Below are positions 17,371 to 25,601 of a stretch of 64,000 bases of DNA, piece after piece; the first letter of the stretch is position 1, and each line of letters starts with the position of its first letter. The stretch is from Noviherbaspirillum suwonense (GTDB lineage Bacteria; Pseudomonadota; Gammaproteobacteria; Burkholderiales; Burkholderiaceae_D): positions 558,001 to 622,000 of the forward strand of contig NZ_FXUL01000001.1 in the NCBI RefSeq assembly GCF_900182955.1, written 5' to 3'. The notes under the pieces were generated by a model. That model searched no databases. It was not told the DNA's origin and saw nothing but the letters and a program-made list of their open reading frames with translations. The translations under genes and the position numbers were made by a program.

Positions 17371-18180
17371 ATGCAACATACAGACTTTATTCCATGCTGC
17401 TTCCACGATATGCCCGACCTGTTTTCGCAAGCGTCGAAAGTGACGACGACCGCGCCGTCCGACATCCTCGTAGGCTGCGCCGGCTGGAGCCTGTCCAGCG
17501 CGGTCGCGCCGCAATTTCCGGGCGAGGGCAGCCATCTCGAACGATATGCCCGTGTGCTGCCGGCGGTGGAGATCAACTCCTCGTTCTACCGGCCGCACCG
17601 CCCGGCCACCTATGCGCGCTGGCGCGACAGCGTGCCGCCGGCCTTCCGCTTCTCGGTGAAACTGCCGAAGGAAATCACCCACGTCAGGCGGCTGCATGGC
17701 ATCGAGCAGGAAGTCGAGGATTTCCTCGATGGCGCGTCCAACCTGGGAGACCGTTTCGGCTGCCTGCTGGTGCAGTTGCCGCCCAGCCTGGCGCTGGATG
17801 CAACTGCCGCCAGTGCACTCTTTTCCCGCTTGCGCGAACGGCTGGACGTGGCGATCGCCTGCGAGGCGCGTCACCAGACCTGGTTCGGCAAGGAGGCCGC
17901 GGAATTGCTGGCGCGGCACAAGGTTGCACGGGTAGAGGCCGATCCGCAGGTCGCGGTCGAACCGGCGCCGGCGCTGTACGAGGACGTGGTCTACGTCAGG
18001 CTGCACGGCTCGCCGGTGATCTACCATTCCGACTATCCGCGCGATTACCTGGAAGAAAATGCCGCCCGGCTGATTGAACATCATCGGCTGGGGCGGCAGG
18101 TCTGGTGCATCTTCGATAACACCGCCAGCGGCGCGGCGGTGCCGAACGCGCTGGCGACGAAGGCGCTGGTCAGCGCCTAG
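17371..18180 (+). CDS. DUF72 domain protein (YecE-like)
   Basis: 269 residues if started at 17371; an in-frame ATG at 17410 (MPDLFSQ) would give 256 and neither has a clear Shine-Dalgarno. DUF72 features: ILVGCAGWSLSS, VEINSSFYRPHRPATYARWRD, FRFSVKLPKEITH, and near the end YVRLHGSPVIYHSDYP and WCIFDNTASGAA. The family forms a TIM barrel of unknown biochemical function. It converges with the glycine-zipper lipoprotein gene and overlaps its stop by four bases. Confidence 0.9.
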   Translation: MQHTDFIPCCFHDMPDLFSQASKVTTTAPSDILVGCAGWSLSSAVAPQFPGEGSHLERYARVLPAVEINSSFYRPHRPATYARWRDSVPPAFRFSVKLPKEITHVRRLHGIEQEVEDFLDGASNLGDRFGCLLVQLPPSLALDATAASALFSRLRERLDVAIACEARHQTWFGKEAAELLARHKVARVEADPQVAVEPAPALYEDVVYVRLHGSPVIYHSDYPRDYLEENAARLIEHHRLGRQVWCIFDNTASGAAVPNALATKALVSA

Positions 18181-18752
18181 CGCGGCGGCGGCGCCGGCGC
18201 CGGACCGGGTGGCGGCGGCGGCGGGCTGGGGTAGGACGGGTTCGCATACGACGGACTGACATACGACGGGTTCGAGTAGGCCGGCGACGCATAGCCCGAC
18301 GAAAAGCGGTTGTCGCTGGCATAGCCGCCTGCCGACGGCACCCGGTTGCCTTGCGCATACATGCATTGCATGTAGGCATAGTCGTAGCGGCGCTGCACGC
18401 CGTAACCGGACGCCTGGCCCGCCCCGGCGCCGGCGAGGCCGCCGAATGCCAGCCCGGTGCCGGCGCCGACCGCGGCGCCGCGGCCGCCGTTGACTGCCGC
18501 GCCCGCGGCGGCGCCCAGCAGGGTGCCCAGCGCGGCGCTGCGCACGCCGCTGTCTTCCATCGCGGTGGTAGGCGTGGCGCCGCCGAGCTGCGACTGCGCA
18601 TACTGGCGGCACTGGAAGTCATCATTGCGGAACTGCTCGAAGGTCTTGCCGTTGCCCGGCAGCGCCATCACGTTCGGGCCGCTGGGCATCGTGGTGCAGC
18701 CGGCGAGCGCGAGCAGGCCGATGCAGGAAACGATCTTGTAAATGAGGGACAT
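18177..18752 (-). CDS. Glycine-zipper lipoprotein
   Basis: 191 residues. Signal peptide with lipobox LALAGC (Cys at about 19). Residues 75-115 are an alternating small-residue stretch (GTLLGAAAGAAVNGGRGAAVGAG) typical of glycine-zipper domains that insert in or lie on the outer membrane. A middle region matches the YMQCMYAQG pattern common in such lipoproteins. The tail is a low-complexity run of Pro-Ser-Tyr repeats ending in a Pro/Ala-rich segment. No known partner; the neighbouring 18779-19141 gene also encodes a small envelope protein and may be co-transcribed (26 bp gap). Confidence 0.85.
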   Translation of the reverse strand: MSLIYKIVSCIGLLALAGCTTMPSGPNVMALPGNGKTFEQFRNDDFQCRQYAQSQLGGATPTTAMEDSGVRSAALGTLLGAAAGAAVNGGRGAAVGAGTGLAFGGLAGAGAGQASGYGVQRRYDYAYMQCMYAQGNRVPSAGGYASDNRFSSGYASPAYSNPSYVSPSYANPSYPSPPPPPPGPAPAPPPR

Positions 18753-18778
18753 GGTGATCTGCCTGACTGACTAGATGA

Positions 18779-19141
18779 CTAACGGTTCTGGGGCTGGGCC
18801 GGCACCTGCTGCCACGGCGTCGGACACTGCTGCACCTGCGGGTAATAACCCTGCGGGTCGCGGCAGTAGTACCAGTAGCCGTTCGGCGGCGGAGGCGGCG
18901 CTGCGGTGACATTGTCCTGCTGGATGTAGTAGGTCGGCGCCACGGCCAGCGGTTCGCGGTAATAGACCGGCGGGCCGTAATAGTAGGCCGGCGGATAGTA
19001 ATAGGGGACGGCCAGCGGCACGCCGAAGTAAAAGCCCAGCCTGGCGTGGCCGCCGCGATGTCCGTGCGCGGATGCGGGCGTCGCGGCGCATGCCAGCGCC
19101 GCAGCCAGCGCGCCGGAGAGCAGCAGACTCGGAATCTTCAC
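18779..19141 (-). CDS. Small exported Tyr/Pro-rich protein
   Basis: 120 residues from a GTG at 19141, chosen because GGAG lies six bases upstream and it gives a standard signal peptide (KIPSLLLSGALAAALACAATPASA, cleavage before HGHRGG). The mature part is rich in Tyr and Pro (PYYYPPAYYYGPPVYY) and ends with YWYYCRDPQGYYPQVQQCPTPW, a motif frequent in small periplasmic proteobacterial proteins of unknown role. The frame is open upstream to 19234 but that part lacks a start context. Probably in one transcript with the glycine-zipper lipoprotein. Confidence 0.78.
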   Translation of the reverse strand: MKIPSLLLSGALAAALACAATPASAHGHRGGHARLGFYFGVPLAVPYYYPPAYYYGPPVYYREPLAVAPTYYIQQDNVTAAPPPPPNGYWYYCRDPQGYYPQVQQCPTPWQQVPAQPQNR

Positions 19142-19289
19142 GATTTTCTCCAAAGGTGCAATAGCAAAATTGTAATTCGCCGGCGTTGCCGGAATCCGTT
19201 TGTTACGTCCGGATACAAACCTGACTGGCAGCACACAATCGATTTAAGTATGCACTAAAATCCGCGTTCGTTATTTACCGGGCAATGCG

Positions 19290-20540
19290 ATGACAAATGC
19301 TTGCGGTGTCGATTTCGGCACGTCCAATTCCACGATGGGCTGGCACCGGCCGGGCCTGTCCCCGCTGCTGCCGCTGGAGGATGGAAAGCCGACCCTGCCG
19401 TCGGTGGTGTTCTTCAACGCCGAGGAGGAGCGCGCCAGTTTCGGCCGCGAAGGGCTGGCGCAATACCTGGCCGGCTACGAGGGCCGGCTGATGCGCTCGC
19501 TCAAAAGCCTGCTGGGCACGCCGCTGATCGAGGGCCAGACCGAGGTGCTGGGCCAGGCGCTGCCGTTTCGCGGGCTGTTGACGCAGTTCATCGGCGAACT
19601 GCGGCGGCGCGGCGAGGCGGCGGCCGGTTGCCAGTTCGAGCATGCGGTGTTCGGCCGCCCGGTCCATTTCATCGACGGCGACCCGCAGGCCGACCGGCTG
19701 GCCGAGGACACCTTGCGCGAGATCGCGCTGGCGGTCGGCTTCCGCGATGTCGCCTTCCAGTACGAGCCGATCGCGGCCGCCTTCGACTACGAGGCAGGCA
19801 TCGCCCGCGAGGAACTGGTGCTGGTGGCGGACATCGGCGGCGGCACCTCGGACTTCTCGCTGGTCCGGCTGTCGCCGCAGCGCGCCGGCATCGCCGACCG
19901 CCGCAGCGACATCCTCGCGAACGGCGGCGTGCATATCGGCGGCACCGACTTCGACAAGTACCTGAGCCTGGCGGCAGTGATGCCGCTGCTGGGCCTGGGC
20001 AGCCGGCTGCGCAGCGGCAGCGAGGTTCCGTCCAGCTATTACTTCAACCTGGCGACCTGGCACACCATCAATTTTGCCTATACCCAGAAGGCGATGCTGC
20101 AGCTGAAGGACCTGTACCGGGACGCCTGCGACACCGTGGCGCTGGACCGGCTGCGCGGGCTGATCGAGGAACGCGCCGGCCACTGGCTGGCGCTGAAGGT
20201 GGAGGAGGGCAAGATCGCGCTGTCCGCCAGCCCCACGGCGCCGCTGAAGCTGGAACGGCTGGCGCCGCCGGTCGACCTGCTGCTCACGCGCGACGGTTTC
20301 GACGGCGCGGTGTCGCACCTGGTCGAGTCGGTCGAGCGCACGGTCGGCGCATTGCTGCGCGATGCCGGCGTCGGCGCAGGCGACATCGACACGGTGTTCT
20401 TCACCGGCGGCTCCAGCGGCGTCCAGCTGCTGCGCGAACGCATCGCCGCGCTGGCGCCGGATGCGCGCAAGGTCGAGGGCGACCTGTTCGGCAGCATAGG
20501 CAGCGGGCTGGCGCTCGATGCGGCGCGGCGCTTTCGCTGA
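19290..20540 (+). CDS. Hsp70-family protein, YegD-like
   Basis: 416 residues, far shorter than DnaK (about 640): it has the actin-like ATPase domain but no substrate-binding lid. Phosphate 1 motif VDFGTSNS near residue 7, phosphate 2 motif ADIGGGTSDFS, and adenosine motif FTGGSSGVQLLRE are present; GGTDFDKYL matches YegD. A cytoplasmic chaperone-like ATPase of unknown client. Start ATG 19290 without a strong Shine-Dalgarno. It ends three bases before the stop of the large convergent gene. Confidence 0.88.
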   Translation: MTNACGVDFGTSNSTMGWHRPGLSPLLPLEDGKPTLPSVVFFNAEEERASFGREGLAQYLAGYEGRLMRSLKSLLGTPLIEGQTEVLGQALPFRGLLTQFIGELRRRGEAAAGCQFEHAVFGRPVHFIDGDPQADRLAEDTLREIALAVGFRDVAFQYEPIAAAFDYEAGIAREELVLVADIGGGTSDFSLVRLSPQRAGIADRRSDILANGGVHIGGTDFDKYLSLAAVMPLLGLGSRLRSGSEVPSSYYFNLATWHTINFAYTQKAMLQLKDLYRDACDTVALDRLRGLIEERAGHWLALKVEEGKIALSASPTAPLKLERLAPPVDLLLTRDGFDGAVSHLVESVERTVGALLRDAGVGAGDIDTVFFTGGSSGVQLLRERIAALAPDARKVEGDLFGSIGSGLALDAARRFR

Positions 20541-20543
20541 GCC

Positions 20544-23471
20544 TCATGCCGGCGCCGGCGGCGCCCAGAAGCTGATCGACGGCTCGGTCAGGGTCGCCGG
20601 GATGCTGCCATCGGGCAGGCGCAGGACCTCGTAGTTGAGCGTATACAGATTGCACCAGAAGTCCACCGCGAGGCGGGCCGCGTTGATGCCGGTGGTCGAG
20701 CAGATCGGCGCCGCGCCGGCCTGCCCGGCGTGATAGATGTCGAGCCGGTGCGCGTCGCTGTCGCCGCTCGACAGCACGTACAGGTAGCCGCTGTATTCCA
20801 CCGCCAGGTCCAGGTAGAGCGCATCGCTGCTGTCCGGAAGCTGCAGAAAATAGGGCCGCGGCTGCTTGCTGAAATACGGAACGGGATTGCCGCCGGCGTC
20901 GAACGCCTGTATCCGGTTGTTGCCGTCGCTGCCTTCGAGCACCAGGATCACGCCGTCGGACGACACCGCGGCGGCGACCGGCGAGCGCATCAGCCCGGGC
21001 CGCGAGCCGGCGCCGGCATAGGTGCGCGCCAGGTGCAGCCGGCTCGCGCTTGCCTCGTCCACCGGCCTTGCCGGCAGGCGCAGCATCTCGAGTTTGCTGT
21101 GTTCATTGTTGATGCTGACGAGCTGGCCGGACGGATGCAGCAGCAGCGTGCTGGATGCCAGGTTCAGCTGCCCCAGCGCCAGGCCCGATGCGGGCGACGG
21201 GAAGGCGGATGCGTCGCCCAGCGTGACCGGGCGCAGGAAGAGCTGGTCCGGGTCCAGGTAGACATTGGCGGCGTCGGACAGCAGGCTGTAGCCGAGGGTC
21301 GAACCGCCGGCCAGGCCGCAGGCGATGCTGGCATAGCCCTGTTCCGCGTTGCCGGGGAAGGCGCCGACGTTGGCGGCGTAATCGAACTGGCCGGGCGCAT
21401 CCGACCCGCAGCCGCGGCGTGCGCCGCTGTAGGCTTTCCACGCGTAGCCGACGTAGCGGTCCTGCCTGACCGTGATGGCGCGCAGGCCGCCCAGGCTGGG
21501 CTGCTGGTCGCCGGGCGGCGGCAGGTAGGCGGGGGCGTGGCTGCCGTCGGGGTCGGGCAGCCACAGGTGGCGGCCGCTGGCATCGAGCGCCGTCTTGCCG
21601 GTATGGATATAGACGGTGCTGGCCTGAATGGGTTTCCTGACGTTCTGGACCTCGATGCCGGGCGCGGTCGCACCGTTGTTGTCGACCAGGCCGGTGCTGC
21701 CCTGCGCCGCGCACCAGTCGTTCTGGCCCGCCGGCGTGCCTGCCTTGCGGATGTAGAAGCCGACGACGATGTTCACCCGGCCGCCGAGCGGGATGCCGGA
21801 CAGCGTCACCGGGATCGGCGCGGCGGAGCCGCCGGCCACGTCCACCGGCTCCAGCAGGTGCGGCGTGCCGTTGTCGAACAGGTAGCTGACCCGGTAATAC
21901 AGGATCTCGCCGGCAGCGGTGGTCGGAAAACGCCCCGGGCCGTTGCCCAGCCGCTGCGGCTGGATCACGGTCGACAGTGTATGCGTCAGCACCAGGTTGA
22001 AACGGTACAGCGGCGGCGACAGCGCGATCTCGACCGTGGTTTCCGCGAGTTTGACCGCCCCGATCGTGACGCTGACCGCACGCGCTATCGTTCCCACGGC
22101 GGGCACCGAGTCGATGATCTCGGCGGATGCCAGTTCGGCCAGGACGAATTTCATGATTTGCCCGATCAGCGTCGATGCGCCGGTATCGAACACGGTCTTG
22201 CAGAAGGCCATCACCAGCGCCTCGGGCGATACCGGTTTATTGTTGCCGACTGCCGAGCGAATTACCTGGAGTTCGGCGAGGAGTCCCTTCAGGCACAGGT
22301 CGAAAAACTGGCTGCCCGCCGCGCTCAGCCCGCTCGCGCCGGCAACCATATATAGGCCGACGATGAAATAGTTGAAGAAGACCGTCGCATTCTCGCCGGC
22401 CATCCGCAGGTTTTCCGGGTCGTCCAGGCTGCCCGACTTTCCCAGCCCGCCGTACAGCACTTCCATCGACGCCGCCTGCGGCGGCTTCTTCACCTGCACA
22501 GTCAGGGTGCCCGGCGAGAACGGGATGCCGGCCACGGTGTCGACCGGCGGCAGCATGCCGGCGAACAGCGCGGTCACGGTGTCCGAGCCGGGCGGCCGCG
22601 CGCCCTGCGCATTGCCCAGCGTATCGGCCGGCAGCTGGCTGGCCGGAATCGCCCCGGTCGCGGGATCGGGGCCGTAGAAGCGCACCCACATGCCCAGCCA
22701 GCGCAGGAACCAGTTGTTCACGTTGCCCAGGCTGATGTCGATTGCGCCGCCGCCGCGATCGACCACGCCCGGCTGCGTCACATACAGCCCCGTTTCCGGC
22801 GTGGCCGCGGTGAAGGTCATCGCGACCGGCGCGTCGGCCGCGACGTTCGCAGCGCGTTCTATATGTCCGATGCCGTCGCGCCGGCTCCAGATGCGACCCC
22901 TGGCGTCCTCCGCCGACCGGGCGCCGACGCCGGTCAGCGGCGTGACGTCGCGTCCCAGCGTCTCATCGTCCCGCACCAGCGGATGCGTCGCCACCACCGC
23001 GCGTGCGACGCCGATATCGACATCCGGGTGCCAGTCCGGCAGGTAGACGTTGAGCTTGCCGTCGCTCTTGCGGTAGGGCGCGGGCGGCCTGGCGCCGTCA
23101 TTGATCAGCGGACGCAGCGTCGCCCAGCCTGACAGGTTGTGCTGCCCGGGCTGCTGTTCCACCGTGGCCATGCCGCGTGACTGCAGCGTGGCCGCGAGCT
23201 GCACCGTGGTCTGGTCCGGGCCGATGTAGCCGACATGGATGTAGGCGGCGCTTTCGGGATCGAGGCTGAGCAGCTCGACATGCGAGCCGATCAGTGCGCC
23301 TGCATGGTCGTGGCTGTCGACCAGCATCGCCTCCTCGTGCAGGTCGGCGGCGTCGAGCGCCGCCGGCAGGCCGTAATAGCGGCGCTTGGCCGAACGCTGC
23401 ATCCGCCCGCGCATGCGCGCGGCGGCGGCCCCGAGGGCGGAGCGCGGCAGGCTCAGGTAGAGCGAGGACAT
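20544..23471 (-). CDS. Large exported-type protein with C-terminal beta-propeller-like region (3' part of a probably split gene)
   Basis: 975 residues with no signal peptide of its own. The first codon lies in the same frame as, and one codon after, the TAG ending the upstream Tat-signal ORF (23475-23894), and no convincing ribosome-binding site precedes it, so this is probably the continuation of that protein. Residues about 1-330 look alpha/beta with several WATLRPLI, SDGKLN and WHPDVD motifs; 380-520 is hydrophobic and Ala-rich; about 600-975 contain repeated strands such as AVSSDGVILVLEGSDGNNRIQAF and YLYVLSSGDSDAHRLDIY, as in NHL/beta-propeller proteins. Function unknown. Last gene of the 27.4-20.5 kb operon. 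Confidence 0.7.
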   Translation of the reverse strand: MSSLYLSLPRSALGAAAARMRGRMQRSAKRRYYGLPAALDAADLHEEAMLVDSHDHAGALIGSHVELLSLDPESAAYIHVGYIGPDQTTVQLAATLQSRGMATVEQQPGQHNLSGWATLRPLINDGARPPAPYRKSDGKLNVYLPDWHPDVDIGVARAVVATHPLVRDDETLGRDVTPLTGVGARSAEDARGRIWSRRDGIGHIERAANVAADAPVAMTFTAATPETGLYVTQPGVVDRGGGAIDISLGNVNNWFLRWLGMWVRFYGPDPATGAIPASQLPADTLGNAQGARPPGSDTVTALFAGMLPPVDTVAGIPFSPGTLTVQVKKPPQAASMEVLYGGLGKSGSLDDPENLRMAGENATVFFNYFIVGLYMVAGASGLSAAGSQFFDLCLKGLLAELQVIRSAVGNNKPVSPEALVMAFCKTVFDTGASTLIGQIMKFVLAELASAEIIDSVPAVGTIARAVSVTIGAVKLAETTVEIALSPPLYRFNLVLTHTLSTVIQPQRLGNGPGRFPTTAAGEILYYRVSYLFDNGTPHLLEPVDVAGGSAAPIPVTLSGIPLGGRVNIVVGFYIRKAGTPAGQNDWCAAQGSTGLVDNNGATAPGIEVQNVRKPIQASTVYIHTGKTALDASGRHLWLPDPDGSHAPAYLPPPGDQQPSLGGLRAITVRQDRYVGYAWKAYSGARRGCGSDAPGQFDYAANVGAFPGNAEQGYASIACGLAGGSTLGYSLLSDAANVYLDPDQLFLRPVTLGDASAFPSPASGLALGQLNLASSTLLLHPSGQLVSINNEHSKLEMLRLPARPVDEASASRLHLARTYAGAGSRPGLMRSPVAAAVSSDGVILVLEGSDGNNRIQAFDAGGNPVPYFSKQPRPYFLQLPDSSDALYLDLAVEYSGYLYVLSSGDSDAHRLDIYHAGQAGAAPICSTTGINAARLAVDFWCNLYTLNYEVLRLPDGSIPATLTEPSISFWAPPAPA

Positions 23472-23474
23472 CGC

Positions 23475-23894
23475 CTAGGTGCCCGCCGCCGGATCTTCCA
23501 GGCAGCTGACATAGCCCAGCGCCACCGCGTTCGCCGGCAGGCCGGCCTCGACATGATGCGTGATGCTGGCGCCGGGCACGCCGCGCAGGAAGCCATTGCC
23601 CTGTCGCGCGAGGTCCAGCACATGCGGCGCCTCGTCCACCGGCGTGAGCCTGAGCCGTTGGCCGGCAATGTGCAGGTGATGCTCGGTCGCATTTTGCCGG
23701 CTGTGGGACAGGTTGAAGAACAGCAGCCGCGACTCGGTCGGCGACGGCGCCACGGCGGCGGTCGAGCCGCCGCCGCAGGACGCGAGCAGCGGCGGCAGGC
23801 CGGCGGCCAGGCCGGCTGCCGCTGCGCGCGACAGGAATTCGCGACGTGCAATGTCGATCGGCAGTTCCTTGCTGCCTGGCGCGGGTCTTTTCAT
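23475..23894 (-). CDS. Tat-signal lipoprotein-like N-terminal fragment
   Basis: 139 residues. A twin-arginine signal RREFLSRAAAAGLAAGL at about 18-34 leads into a lipobox-like LLASCGGG, so the product would be folded in the cytoplasm and exported by Tat, perhaps lipid-anchored. The mature part (LLFFNLSHSRQNATEHHLHI onward) stops abruptly after EDPAAGT at a TAG; the frame is open immediately after it for another 976 codons. A one-base change from TGG to TAG would account for the split. I recall related proteins continuing past this point, but that needs an alignment. Genuine readthrough or a separate short product remain possible. Confidence 0.7.
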   Translation of the reverse strand: MKRPAPGSKELPIDIARREFLSRAAAAGLAAGLPPLLASCGGGSTAAVAPSPTESRLLFFNLSHSRQNATEHHLHIAGQRLRLTPVDEAPHVLDLARQGNGFLRGVPGASITHHVEAGLPANAVALGYVSCLEDPAAGT

Positions 23895-23933
23895 CGCGTT
23901 CCTTCAGAATGGCTTGAGGGTGGGGTGGGCGCA

Positions 23934-25601
23934 TCACCAGTTGACGACGGCCGCGCCGGCGCCGCGCCCGTTGCATATCGATGCCGGCGGCGCCGCGCTC
24001 GCATAGCTTGCGGCGAGGGCGTACCAGCCCTGCGGCGCATTCATCGGCTGGCCGCTGTTCCAGTGCGGGTTGCCGCCGTCGGCGCGGGCGCGCCCGCATC
24101 CGCTGGCGCTGGAAAACCCGTCCGGGCAGATGACGCTGGCGTTGTCGGCCGGCGCCGTCGCCTGCCGGTAGTTCAGCCAGACGCAGACGTCGGCCAGGCT
24201 GGCCGGCGTGCAGCCGCCGGCGCCGCATGCATGGCGGTTATAGGTCCGGCCGGGCAGCATCAGGTAGAGCTGGTTGCCCTCGCGGCGGAAGTCGAAGTAG
24301 GCATTGCTGAGGTCGGCGTCCCGCAGCGACGCGGCGGCGTCCAGGTTGGTGCCCTGCAGCCAGGCGCCGTAGAAGGTGGTGGGCACGTTGTCCGAACTGG
24401 TGCCGATGACGGCGCCGCTGAAGTCGGCGGCCACCAGCACCGCGCCGGTGAAATTGGCGCCGGTGATGGCGGCGGCGCCGAAATCCACGCCGTACAGGTA
24501 GGCATTGGTCAACAGAGTGCCGGTCATCGTCGCGCCGTAGGCGCTGGCGCAAGCCCTGGTGTAGCCATTGTTGCCGTTTCCGGTGGTGTCGCAGGCGCCG
24601 GCATTGGTGCCGTAGAAGCTCGCGCCGCTGAAGTTCGCGCCGGTCAGTTGCGCCTGCGACAGGTTGACGTTGCGCAGGTGGGCGAACGAAAGGTTGGCGG
24701 CCGGCCTGCCGGCGACGCCCGACAGCACCGCCTGGTACAGGTTGGCGCCGCTCAGGTTGGCGGCGATCAGCGAAGCGCCCTGCAGGTTGGCGTTTTCCAG
24801 GTCCGCGCATTGCTGCGGCCCGCACTGCAGGCTGGCCCGGTCCAGCGTGGCGCCGCTCAGATTGGCGCCGGCCAGGCTGGCGCCGTCGAGATTGGCGCCG
24901 GCCAGGTTGACGCCGGCCAGGTTCGCGCCGTCGAAGCGCAGGCCGGCCATTTGTGCGCCGCAGGCGCTGAGGTTGGCGCCCGGGTTGCCGGCGCCCGCGC
25001 CGAAATCAAGCCTGGGCCAGTCGTCGACGAATTCACAATGCATGACCGTGCCCCGGAAAGCCGGCTTGCAGCCGGCCGCATCGATCCTGAGCGGGCTCGG
25101 ACCGAAGATCGCGTGCCCGCCGGACAGGTCGTTAAGGGAAAAGTCGGCGCAGCTGATGTCGGCGTAAGTGAAGTAGGTGCGTCCGGAAAAGCGCATGCCG
25201 GCAAGGCAGGCGCTGCTCAGCTTTGCGCCGGAGAAGTCGGTCGGATGCAGGTCCTCCCGCGCGCTGGCCAGCACCTGGGCGCCGCTGAAATTGGCCCCCG
25301 ACAGGTCCGCGCCGATGAACACCGTGCCTTTCAGCGTGCTGCCGCTGAAGTTGGCCATGCGCAGGTCGCGCCGGCTGAAGTTCAGGCCGGACAGGTCGCG
25401 GTTGCTGAAGTCCAGGCCCGGCGGATCGTGCGGCAGGTTCGGGCAGGCCGGCGGCGACTGGGCATGGGCGCTCGCCGCAAAGGGCAGCGGCGCATGCGTC
25501 AAGGCGGGCAGCAGGGCCAGCAATGCCAGCACCATCAGCAGGATCAGCACGGGTCGGCCTGCGCCTTTTTTTGCGCCAAGCATCGGTTGATGGTCTTGCA
25601 T
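23934..25601 (-). CDS. Exported pentapeptide-repeat protein
   Basis: 555 residues from ATG 25601, which overlaps the upstream stop (TGATG) and has AAGGAA upstream. A long signal sequence (LILLMVLALLALLPALTHA) is followed by cleavage near SAHAQ. About residues 50-400 are pentapeptide repeats A(N/D)LXX (GADLSGANFSGAQ, DGANLAGVNLAGANL), which form a square right-handed beta-helix. The last 150 residues are Cys-containing and non-repetitive (ACGAGGCTPASLADVC). Unlike Qnr-type cytoplasmic relatives it is exported, so a DNA-mimic role is unlikely; a structural or adhesive surface role is a guess. It lies in the middle of the four-gene operon. Confidence 0.85.
   Translation of the reverse strand: MQDHQPMLGAKKGAGRPVLILLMVLALLALLPALTHAPLPFAASAHAQSPPACPNLPHDPPGLDFSNRDLSGLNFSRRDLRMANFSGSTLKGTVFIGADLSGANFSGAQVLASAREDLHPTDFSGAKLSSACLAGMRFSGRTYFTYADISCADFSLNDLSGGHAIFGPSPLRIDAAGCKPAFRGTVMHCEFVDDWPRLDFGAGAGNPGANLSACGAQMAGLRFDGANLAGVNLAGANLDGASLAGANLSGATLDRASLQCGPQQCADLENANLQGASLIAANLSGANLYQAVLSGVAGRPAANLSFAHLRNVNLSQAQLTGANFSGASFYGTNAGACDTTGNGNNGYTRACASAYGATMTGTLLTNAYLYGVDFGAAAITGANFTGAVLVAADFSGAVIGTSSDNVPTTFYGAWLQGTNLDAAASLRDADLSNAYFDFRREGNQLYLMLPGRTYNRHACGAGGCTPASLADVCVWLNYRQATAPADNASVICPDGFSSASGCGRARADGGNPHWNSGQPMNAPQGWYALAASYASAAPPASICNGRGAGAAVVNW

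Noticed and set aside
20730-22355. 541-codon plus-strand frame inside the 975-residue gene
   Set aside because: Val/Arg/Gln-rich shadow frame; the minus frame has plausible domains and continues from the Tat-signal ORF.
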